Shown here piece by piece: positions 24,793 through 35,205 of a DNA stretch of 64,000 bases. This stretch comes from Pyrus communis (Eukaryota; Streptophyta; Magnoliopsida; Rosales; Rosaceae). Each line of letters starts with the position of its first letter. Position 1 is the first letter of the stretch. The position numbers and the translations under genes were made by a program. The stretch is from positions 2,761,001 through 2,825,000 of the forward strand of contig NC_084809.1 of the NCBI RefSeq assembly GCF_963583255.1, written 5' to 3'. The notes beneath the pieces were generated by a model. The model had not been told where the DNA came from. It did not search any database and saw nothing but the letters and a program-made list of their open reading frames with translations.

Positions 24793-26145
24793 TTAACTAC
24801 CCTGCAATGCAAAACTTTGCTCACTTGTTCTCATGCGCTTCCTCAGAAGTAGGGAGGGCCTCTTCACCTCGACTCTGGGCTGACCATGTTCTGGTAGTCT
24901 AGGAACTGGTGTTGGCCACCAAGGAAGCGCAAATGGGAAGAAGGAAAAACAATTCATACTTATCTCTGTATCCATCTTTTTCTACTTTGTTGTACCTAAC
25001 GATGTATTCATCTATAACCAGAAACAAAATTTCCTCATCGTTTGGTCCAAACCCAAGCACTACACGTACGTTTTGCAGTCCTCATCATTATTTTCATTCA
25101 TTTCATACCATTTCAGGTTTTCCAAACACAACCTTCCAAGTTCCAGCAGTTCGGAATATTTCTTCTTCGTTCACATCCCAAAGCAGTATATAATCAGGTT
25201 TCCGGTGGTAGCTCATAATCTTGAGACACCCTCCGCACTCACCTAGGCAATCAAGGTTGGAATCCCAGACGTAAACTTCAGCAAGCTCCATGAAACAACA
25301 GTTATATTTGTTGTTGATCATGAAGGGATCCAACCCAAGAAGAAACTTATCACCCATCCAATATATCATTTTACTACAAGCAGTAGCAAAGCTACTATTA
25401 CATTTGATAGAATGGGACATAAAATCTCGCGGGGATATGATATAACTGTTTCATAAGAGAATATTTGCACTTCATATAATTAATAAAATCTAGTAGAAGG
25501 GGGACGGGTGGGGGTGCAACAGTCCTTTCTCCTTTGAGAGAGGGTTGGTGCCTCGCACGACGAAGAGCTAATCTCGCCTAATCTGTCTCTACAAAGATTT
25601 TATAATAAAAAAAAATGGAACTTATTAATATGACAACCTGCACCTACTTGATATTAAGCTGGACAATTTTTCTGATTTCTGACCCCCATTTGTATAGTTG
25701 GGAAAATCACACGTGAATCCCTCCGGTTGTGGTTTTATTTCTTGTTTTTTTTATCAAATGGAAGTGGATTTATTTCGCTGAATGTGACATCGAGGGGTGA
25801 GAGGAAGAGCAACCCATTCTCGAGTGCGTGGATTGCAGATGTGGTAATCTCGCAGACTATACTCACCTTTGTAGCACAAACCTAAGTCATTATACGTAGC
25901 CACCACAAGTGGCTCTTCTTTCAAACTATTCGAACTCATGAGTTTTTTTAACAAAGGAGCCAGCGGCTTGGTCGACGACGGCATTCTGTCAAGGAATTCC
26001 TCTCCTTTGCTGTTTATCAAAGTACGTACCATCGGCGTTTGCTTATGATACTCAATTTGCACAGATTGAAAGCGGCCCATAAAATAAGGATCGGATATGA
26101 GAGTGCACCAATGTCAATGTCTGGACATTAGACATGCATTTATTC
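24793..26145 (-). pseudogene. F-box protein remnant 2
   Basis: Minus-strand pseudogene of an F-box protein with an F-box-associated domain. Pieces in coding order: end of the F-box (WCTLISDPYF, near 26125-26080, preceded by an in-frame stop); central part 26080-25754 with LVVATYNDLGLCYKGEY and YHICNPRTREW; C-terminal part 25420-25103 with SKMIYWMGDKFLLGLDPF; tail 24975-24793 with LPWWPTPVPRLPEHG. Frames change between pieces, and about 300 bp of unrelated sequence lies near 25430-25750. It is paralogous to the plus-strand copy at 27.3-33.8 kb. No intact product is possible. Confidence 0.75.
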
Positions 26146-27317
26146 GGAGAAATTGCTACAGACTTGTTGTAGTAAACCCACACGAGTGTGGTGTGTTGGA
26201 CAGGAAAGAATTGAATTCTCTGTACTTTATCTCTGTACTCTCTTCTCCCTCTCCCAATCCTCTTATATATCTCTGTTCTTCTTCTTACCTCGGTTCTATC
26301 AGAATTTCAACCAATGCTGCGTCAGGGAGATCGCACATATTTTTTACAGTGTTCATTGTTGATTTCAGTGAGTGTGTTCTTTGTACTCGCCACGGATGAT
26401 GGATTTTGGAAAAGATGAATGTGATCATAGGGCAGCGGCCCAGTACTGCTCCAAGGGAAGACTGAGTTTAATTATGAACCATCCGTGTAATTGAGGTAAT
26501 CGAAAAACATTATATATTTGCGCAGGTGGCTTGTAAATCAATTGATTAAGAGTGTTTGGTTTTGTACCGAGGTCTCGTAGTTTAGTTGTGTTTAGTGTAA
26601 AATATTATAGCGTTTGTCCAAAAAAAAAAAAAAAAAAAACCTTATATAGCAAAACAAAATAAACAAGTATATATATAGCTAGAATCCCATTACAATAAGA
26701 CCACAAAGTAAACAATTTTTAAGATTATTAGAGTTCGGAATTATGCAAGCTTTATTCTGTGAGCCGCCATGAGAGGTGCTACTAAAAGGATGTGGCGTAC
26801 AATGGCGTAGTTAGAAATTATTTGGTGGGTGGGCTAAGCTAAAATTATTACTACGAAATCAAGTTTTTAATCCTATATTGCCTACATAAAGTTATATAAT
26901 AGTAAAAACTTGAATGCAATAATTTGAAGCAAGAATTTTATGCTATGTTTTCTAGGTTTCTAGCCTTCAAAGCTTTCAAGTGAATAAAATAAGGAACCAT
27001 TTGTGATATGAAAGTTTTAATTTATTACTATTAAATATAATATTGGTTAAAATGATGAGTTTATTTAACATCTATTAGCTCTTATTATTCTTAAAAATAG
27101 GCTTACTAATAAAAAATTTCATTTCTTATGTGAAATATGACAATTAAAAATCATAAACTAACCTAAAAATTAATATTTTTAAACTTGAAGAACCAAACTC
27201 TCCCTATGCTATAGCCCAGGGGAGCCTTGTACTTGGCTCCGCCCTTGGTGGCGTAGAAAGTCATCTCCTCATTCACAACGATCATCGTCAATAAGAGTAC
27301 AACCATCGCAACGGGAG
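26146..27317. other. Intergenic between divergent F-box copies
   Basis: This may hold former promoters of the two divergent F-box genes. An A-run at about 26621-26639 ends a short SINE-like stretch from about 26520. AT-rich repeat debris follows at 26.8-27.25 kb. No gene was seen. Confidence 0.4.
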
Positions 27318-27633
27318 ATGATTATTATTAGTACCATTAATGATCTCCCAGATGTTGTATTGGTTGAAATTCTTTGTCGACTTCCTTGTTCTAAGTTTGT
27401 TTTTCAATGCAAGTGCGTGTCAAAGCGTTGGTGCACTCTTATCTCTGATTCTTATTTTGTTGATCGTTTTATAAATCTGCAAATTGAATATCATGCGCAA
27501 ACGCCGATCACACTAACAAATAGCGTCCTAAAAGAACTCGTTGATATAATGGCCAAGCCCCTAAATCCTTTTCCTAGAAAACTCAAGAAACTTCATGGTT
27601 TGAAAGAATAGTTCGTCGTAGTGGTAGGTACAT

Positions 27634-28042
27634 TATTGGATGTTTGTTTATTTGAAGTAGGGTTGGAAGTAGGGTTCCTAAGAGTTGGAAGCATCATGGA
27701 GTATCATGGAAGAATAGAATAATGGAAAGCTAGCTAATGCATGGATTCAAACTTTCGGCTAAAACTTAAGTGATGCTTTAGTGCATCTTAGTTTAATATC
27801 TACTTTAGGCATAATGCAAGCCTTGATGATGTTTAGTTAGGTAGAGTGGAGACCTCATCATCATTGTAAGGATTAATTAGTGGTTTAAGTTAGGTGGAGG
27901 TGTCATGGAGGGGTCTTAACTCTCCATTGTTTCCGTAGCTTTCCTCTTAGTTTTTCTATAGGTTCCTCTATATATGTTTTGTTGTTCTTGTAACTAAAGA
28001 TGATGAATGAATGAGATACAATTTATTCCTTGAAAATCAATA
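27634..28042 (+). repeat. Left LTR of Copia 2 (409 bp)
   Basis: Same length as the right LTR. Visible differences: CTAAGAGTT here against CTAAAAGTT, and GCATGGATT here against GCATGAATT. Confidence 0.95.
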
Positions 28043-28103
28043 TGGTATCAGAGCAGGAAAAATAACCTGCTTCTGCTTCATCCGAACGTGATCAATCCTC
28101 AAG

Positions 28104-31100
28104 ATGGCTGAAGACAATCCTCTTAGGTCAGATGCTGAAAGTTCACCGGTTCTTTCTTCCGGAAATATGTCTGAGGTGGATGTTAATCCAAATCAAAGGT
28201 TAAGCTCAGTCTTGTTAAATGAGTTTAATTACTTACCTTGGTCGAGAGCAGTGAGCCTTGCTCTAGGTGGAAGGTCCAAGCTAGGGTTCATAAATGGAAG
28301 CATCGAAGTTCCTGATGCTTCCTCACCAACATATGAAAACTGGCTTTGCAAGGATCAGCTAGTTATGTCATGGCTCCTAAATTCCATGGAGCGTAAACTA
28401 GCTGAAATATTCAGTTATTCTGAATCATCATTCGAGCTATGGGAGACAGTCAAGGAGATGTATGGCAGTCAAAACAATGCTGCACGTGTGTTTCAACTAA
28501 AGAAGGACATTTCCAACCTGCAACAAGAAGGAAAGCCATTTGTTCAACTTCTTGGCAGCATGAAGAGCATGTGGAATGAGTTGGAAATGTATCGGCCTCA
28601 TACAACTGAAACGTCCGTGCTACTGAAAAGGGCAGAAGAAGACAAGATATTCCAACTCTTGTCAAGCCTCGATTCAGGATACGAAGACCTACGAAGCCAC
28701 ATACTCATGAACCCCGAACTACCTTCCTTCACCAGTGTATGTGCAACAATCCAACGTGAAGAAGTACGAAGGAAAGTCATGAACATTGGCACAAAGACCA
28801 ATGTAACTGAAGCAAGGTCTTACCTAACCAACGAAAGAAAATACAAAGTGAAGAATCCACACTTGAAGTGCCAACATTGCAACTATACTGGCCATGTTAA
28901 GGAGACATGCTGGATTTTACATCCAGAATTAAAGCCAGAGTTCATGAAGGATAACAAGGGCTCACAAAGACTGAACCGTGCACCACACAGAGCCAACAAT
29001 GCATCTACCTCAACCTCACATGGGTCTGACGCACTCAAGAGCTTCACAGCAAATCCGGCTGCACTCATAAATGAGTTTGCAGCATATCTTCAAAGCAAGA
29101 AAGAAGAGGTTAAGAGTGATCAAACGGTCGTTTTTGAAGATGGAAACTCAACAGCTTTGCTAGGCAAGTTCGCTGGTTTTCTGACAGACACACAACACAT
29201 GTCCCGAGATGACATCAAGGTATCATGACTGCTTTCAAAACTGCTCTTAATGTAAATATGATGCATGATTTTTGGATTGTTGATTCGGGTGCCACAGATC
29301 ATATGACCAATCATGTTTCTAAGTTTCAAAAGTTTGAAAAATTTTCGCAACCTTCTCAAGTCTCAACTGCCAATGGTGAGAGTTCCAAGGTTTTAGGCAA
29401 GGGAAATATCCACTTAATTCGGACAAAATTGAGTCAGTAGCCTTATATGTTCCTTCTTTTCCATTTCAACTTCTATCTGTGGGAAAAATCACCAATACCT
29501 TGAATTGTTTAGCCATCTTCTCTCCTCACAATGTCATTTTTCAGGATTGTCTCACCAAGAAGACGATTGGTGAAGGGTTTTATCTAGATGGTCTCTATTA
29601 CATATCAAAGAGCAGTCCCAGGGGATTTCAAGCCAAGTCCAATCCATCCCAAGATAGTCAATTGTGGCATCAACGTCTAGCTCATCCTTCTCAACCTGTT
29701 TTGTCATCTTTGTTTCCAAATTTAGGGAATGATTTAATTTCGTGTGAAACCTGTCATTTGTCTAAGGACACTAGATTGCCTTTTAACCCATCCTTATCTA
29801 GGACTAGTAAAGTTTTCGAACTAGTTCACTCAGATGTATGGGGACCAACGTTTGAATTTTTGATGGTTATAAGTATTATGTGATCTTTGTTGATGATTTC
29901 TCTAGAGCCACTTGGTTGTACCTTTTAAAGTCTAAGAGTGAAGTGATGGAAGTATTTAAGGATTTTCACAACCTTGTTAAGAACCATTTTTCTTCTCAAA
30001 TTCAAACTTTAAGATCTGACAATGGCACCGAATACACGTCCCATCTCATGTCACAATATTTGAGCAATCATGGTATCATGCATCAAACAAGCTGTGTTGG
30101 CACACCTCAACAAAATGGTGTAGTCGAAAGGAAAAATCGTGACATACTGGAAAAAACAAGAGCATTAATGTTACACATGAATGTACCAAAGAGAGTTTGG
30201 TCCCAAGGAGCCATGGCGGCTGTGTACATCATCAATAGACTACCTAGCCGAGTCTTGGGGTTTAAATCTCCCCTTGAAGTCATGAAAGGAAGAAAAATCG
30301 ACCTCTCACATCTTAGAACCTTTGGTTGTGTCTGTTTTGTTCATGTTCAGTCACACCATCGAGATAAATTAGACCCTAGAGCTCTCAAATGCATTTTTCT
30401 TGGTTATTCATCAACACAAAAAGGATATAAGTGCTATGATCCCCAACTGAGAAAAATCATTGTATCCAAAGATGTTCGATTCCATGAAGCTAACCCTTTT
30501 TTCAGCAAGTCACTTGAAGCCACAGGTCAGGAGGAGTGTATCTTTGATCTGCTTCCTCTACCAAGAATCAGCACTCCAGATGAAATCAGCACTCCAGATG
30601 TTTTAAATGAAAGAAGTTCTAACCATGACAACAATGATGAATCTCCTACACCACTCACTGAAGTCAACAATGAAGGCACTCATCCTGATGGTTCTGTGGA
30701 TGATGATAACAGCGGCAACCAAGAAAATCTTCAAAGTGTGGCTGATAATTTGAACGAGGATGAGACAACTCTCCCAGTACCTCGACGCAACCCTCGGCGT
30801 GATCGACAACCTCCCACAAGACTTCAAGATTTTGTCACATATAAACCGAGGTATCCAATCTCCAATTGCGTGTCGTATCAAAAGGTGACTCCATCTCATG
30901 CTGTTTTTCTTAATACCATTTCAAGTCACAGTGAGCCTCAAAACTTTCATGAGGCTAATAACCAAGTTGTGTGGAAAGAAGCAATGCGAGATGAACTCAA
31001 AGCACTGGACCAACATAACACCTGGAGCATCACCAAACTTCCAAAAGGAAAAAGGGCAGTGGGCTGCAAATGGATCTATAAGATCAAGTTTAATTCTGAT

Positions 31101-32468
31101 GGTTCAATTGAAAGACATAAAGCCAGGCTGGTGGCTCGAGGATTCACTCAAACATTTGAGGTAGATTACAAAGAAACATTTGCTCCTGTTGCAAAAATGA
31201 ACTCAGTTAGGGTCCTATTGTCTGTTGCCATCAATAAGGGTTGGTCCATGTACCAAATGGACGTAAAGAACGTCTTTCTACATGGTGATCTTGAAGAAGA
31301 GGTCTATATGAGATTGCCACCAGGACACCCTCAAAGCCAGGAGCCTGATTTGGTGTGTAAGTTGCATAAGTCAATTTATGGATTGAAGCAATCGCCTCGT
31401 GCTTGGTATGCAAAACTAAGTTCAGTTCTTCATAGTGTTGGTTTCAAAAGGAGTAATGCAGATTCATCATTATTTGTTCGCACGGGAGCTGCGAGCAAAT
31501 TAGTTGTGTTGATATACGTGGATGACTTAATAATTACAGGTGATAATGCTGCAGAGATCTCCACACTCAAAAAGTCACTTCAACAAAGATTTGCGATTAA
31601 AGATCTTGGGGTGCTGAAGTATTTTCTTGGAATCGAAATGGCATCTTCTCACAAGGGACTATTTCTTAATCAACGAAAATACGTCATGGACCTACTCAAG
31701 GATGCTAATATGAGCGATGCTAAGCCTGCACTTACTCCTCTCGATAGCAAGCTCAAACTTGACTTGGGAGGCACACCACTCTCGGATATCAGCTCCTATC
31801 AGAGGCTTGTCGGTAAGCTGATTTACCTAACGATCACCAGACCTGACATCTCATATTCAGTGAGTATAGCCAGTCAATTCATGCATTCCCCCACCATCGA
31901 GCATTTGAACCGTGTAAAAAGAATCTTACGTTACTTAAAAGGGTCCGTTGGTCATGGCATCCTCATGACGAAGAATGACAACACTCAAATCATGGGGTAC
32001 TGCGAAGCAGATTGGGCAGGAAATGCCATCGATCGCAAGTCCACCACTGGTTACTGTACCTTTGTCGGTGGAAATTTGGTCACATGGAAGAGCAAAAAAC
32101 AAACTGTCATCGCAAGATCAAGTGCCGAAGCTGAATATCGTGCAATGGCCTCAACCGCGTGTGAGCTGATATGGCTAAAATGACTTCTATGTGACTTAGG
32201 TGTGTTCACGACTCAACCAATGACCTTATTTTGTGACAACCAGGCTGCTATGCACATAACATCAAATCCAGTCTTTCACGAGAGGACGAAGCACATTGAA
32301 GTCGACTGTCACTATGTTCGTGAACAAGTACAGTCGCAGGTGATTCAGACACATTATGTAAAAAGCTCCGATCAGCTGGCCGATATATTCACCAAACCTC
32401 TGGCCTCTCATCAGTTTCAAAGACTCCTCTCCAAGCTTGGATCCATCAACCTTCTGGATCCAGCTTGA
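28104..32468 (+). pseudogene. Copia 2 gag-pol, three frameshifts and one stop
   Basis: ATG 28104 opens gag (to TGA 29226-29228) with a CCHC knuckle (CQHCNYTGHVKETC). Protease (IVDSGATDHMT) lies at 29225-29440 in another frame. GAG-pre-integrase and the start of integrase (LWHQRLAHP, HSDVWGP) are at 29479-29883 in a third. Integrase core (RSDNGTEY, NGVVERKNR), reverse transcriptase (MDVKNVFLHGDLEEEV, YVDDLIITG) and RNase H follow from 29880. Each frame change is -1, consistent with three single-base deletions near 29.2, 29.42 and 29.85 kb. A TGA at 32181-32183 interrupts RNase H; the frame then runs to 32468. The RNase H motif reads YCEADWAG where Asp is usual. The element cannot make its own enzymes. 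The gag/protease change could be natural; the others look like mutations. Confidence 0.85.
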
Positions 32469-32475
32469 GGGGGAG

Positions 32476-32884
32476 TATTGGATGTTTGTTTATTTGAAGT
32501 AGGGTTGGAAGTAGGGTTCCTAAAAGTTGGAAGCATCATGGAGTATCATGGAAGAATAGAATAATGGAAAGCTAGCTAATGCATGAATTCAAACTTTCGG
32601 CTAAAACTTAAGTGATGCTTTAGTGCATCTTAGTTTAATATCTACTTTAGGCATAATGCAAGCCTTGATGATGTTTAGTTAGGTAGAGTGGAGACCTCAT
32701 CATCATTGTAAGGATTAATTAGTGGTTTAAGTTAGGTGGAGGTGTCATGGAGGGGTCTTAACTCTCCATTGTTTCCGTAGCTTTCCTCTTAGTTTTTCTA
32801 TAGGTTCCTCTATATATGTTTTGTTGTTCTTGTAACTAAAGATGATGAATGAATGAGATACAATTTATTCCTTGAAAATCAATA
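32476..32884 (+). repeat. Right LTR of Copia 2 (409 bp)
   Basis: Near-identical to the left LTR (two differences seen). Host F-box sequence resumes after the TACAT duplication. Confidence 0.95.
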
Positions 32885-33840
32885 TACATATAACGACCTA
32901 CTTTTGTGTTGTGCGGGTGAGTATCATCAACGCAGTTACTACATCTGCAATCCATACACACAGCAATGGATTGATCTGCCTCCCCCACCTCCATGTGACA
33001 AAGAGATGGAACCACTGCCGGAGGGATTCATGTGTGATCTTCCCTACTACAAGTATGCGAAAGGATATATTGTACAGCTTAATCCTGAGTACAGGTGCAG
33101 GGTTGTGAGATTGATTTCTCACCGTTATAGGATGCCATGCAGCGAATCCAAGGTGCAAATCTTCTCTTCTGAAACCGGTGAATGGAGGGAGTCTGTTGTA
33201 TCATCCCTGCAAGATATTCGGCCCAATTCCATCGATTGCGATGGTTGCTATGCTATTGCTTCCAACAGAATGCTGTATTGGATGAGTTATGGTGAGTTTC
33301 TTCTCAGTTTTGATCCCTTCCTGATCAACAACTCTGTTAGAACTAGTCGCAAGGATGGTGATGAAGATATTACTGATCCGAGTTACAAAATGTCATCTGA
33401 TTGATATTGATTCAGATAGATTTTCGATCGAGTACCTAGGTGTGTACCGAGGGTGTCTCAAGATTTACGCTTACGACGAAGATACCAATACTTTATTAGT
33501 TTTGGACTTGAATGGCGACGAAGAATCATCCATGGAGGATTTGAAAAATTCTTTCTGGAAAACTGTAAACGCATGGAGATGGAGATGATAAATCCGGAAG
33601 AAAACGAGATACAAGGTGTAACTTTAGACCCAAATAACGAAGAAATTTTGTATCTAATTAACTATGGATGACGAGAATTTCATGCTCAACCTTCGCACAA
33701 GAATTTTGTCAAAGATGGAAGACAAGATTATGCTCAAGATTCGTGACATGATTCTTAAGGAGGAGTTGTCCGAATACAAACTCCCATGTGTGCTGAAGTG
33801 GTGGCCGACACCAGTTCCTAGACTACCGCAACATATCTAG

Positions 33841-35205
33841 AGGACCATCCAGGTAATTTGCGGGCTGCGAAAATATGTGACGAGAACAGCTGCAACAAGT
33901 TTAAGTGATTCTTGTGTTTAATCTATTTATTGATCAAATCTTGTTTACTTTTTTGAAGGGCTTGCAAAAGATAATCGGTCGGACGGTACGAAGATCACAG
34001 AAGAGAATCTGTTGAGGCGTAGTAATTGGTGGTTCATGTTTTGTTGATACGATGATTGCATGCATCACAAGGCAAATAGATTAGTTTCATGGTTTAATTT
34101 AATCTGTGTTTTAATCGTATTTGGATTTCTAGTTGGAATTTATTGCATATCTCGGTTTTGGTCTCCTTATAATTTTATGTTTTTTTTGTCACTAAAACAC
34201 GCTGGTCATTATTATTAATGGATTACCCATTAATCTTAAGCAAGAGAAGAAATATAGCTATGAATCCCAATACAACTATATTTTTAATTTTTATTCATCC
34301 TAATACAATTGGATCACTGAGTGAAAAATTATATTCTCTTTGAAAACAATTATTCTTATTATTTATTATCTTTCTTGTGATGCAAACTTTCTATTTCCTA
34401 TACTTACGATTATAATGATTTATAATATACTTAAGATAACCAATTTAGAGAAGATAGGGTTGAACTTTGAGTTCAAAGAGAAGTCGATTGTCTTGGTGAA
34501 TAACTCAATTGATTGAAGTGAGTTCTACACCTGAGGTTTCGAGTTTATCTCTCTTCGTGTGTCCTTTGTATACATTTACAAACTGTTTTACCAGTAGATT
34601 TACTGAATGCATAAATTATTCACTTACAACCTAATACAAATGTCGGTTTACCGCAATAACGGAAAAAATATATCACAATGTAGGTTCAATCTTCACTTTT
34701 ATCGTTTTCCTTACAACTAACTTACTAACGTTATCATTCTGCTAAACAAAAACTAAATAATAAGGTGAAATAAAAAGACATATAATGTCATCCATGTTGC
34801 TGTTAAAGGAAAAGAAATCACACGATCTGATTGAGAGTGATTGTAGCTTCTGAAATTGTCAACTCTTGGGATGGAGTGATCGTACGATGAAAATGTAATT
34901 AGCTTGATTATAGGTTCTGTTTACTTAGAATAGAATATAGAATAGTAGGAATTAGGTTAAGAATGTGATTGTGTAAATCTTAAGAAATCCTTATAGAATT
35001 CTATCATATCTTTTAAATGGTATCCTGATTAAGTTGTAATACCTATTGGATTAGGAATTAAAAAATATACGAGAAGTAAAAAAGGTGCGTGTATAAATAA
35101 TACTCGTCATCCGGCTGGTCGTTGAAACCCCTTTCACAAACCTAAACAGTAAAAAAAAAAAACCAGAAAATTAGTTAACGAATCAATCAAATTACGGTCA
35201 TCGGC
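33841..35205. other. Intergenic before the helicase gene
   Basis: AT-rich. A SINE-like stretch with a B-box-like GGTTTCGAGTTT lies near 34500-34560. The helicase promoter should lie in the last few hundred bases, but no clear TATA box was identified. Confidence 0.45.

Larger units (their letters stand above)
27634..32884 (+). mobile_element. Copia LTR retrotransposon 2, 5251 bp, young
   Basis: Full-length Copia element with 409-bp LTRs (27634-28042 and 32476-32884). The LTRs begin TATTG and end CAATA, a 5-bp inverted repeat with TA...TA termini. The target duplication is TACAT (27629-27633, 32885-32889). TGGTATCAGAGC (28043-28054), the initiator-Met-tRNA primer-binding site, follows the left LTR; a GAGGGGGAG polypurine tract precedes the right LTR. 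By eye the LTRs differ at two positions (about 0.5%), indicating recent insertion. The element lies in an F-box gene in the same orientation. Confidence 0.95.
27318..33840 (+). pseudogene. F-box protein gene 3, split by Copia 2
   Basis: F-box/F-box-associated gene in two host blocks, 27318-27633 and 32890-33840. ATG 27318 opens an F-box (INDLPDVVLVEILCRLPCSKF, then CVSKRWCTLISDSYF). A TAG at 27609 replaces a codon that is Glu in remnant 2. Copia 2 then interrupts the codon for Tyr in TYND; removing it and one TACAT copy restores the frame (GTYNDLLLCCAGEY against ATYNDLGLCYKGEY). The frame continues through YICNPYTQQWIDLPP and MLYWMSYGEFLLSFDPF to a stop at 33402-33404, which follows a one-base insertion in an A-run. 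Further shifts come before the last piece (33664-33840) with the family tail WWPTPVPRLPQH. It was probably already broken, or breaking, when the Copia arrived. Confidence 0.85.

Noticed and set aside
26755..27260. Complete DNA transposon around the GTAGTTAGAAATTATTTGG and GCCCTTGGTGGCGTAG motifs
   Set aside because: No convincing inverted ends or target duplication; left as repeat debris.
32853..32889. LTR-derived N-terminal extension of the second F-box block
   Set aside because: These codons belong to the Copia 2 right LTR and target duplication; host sequence starts at 32890.
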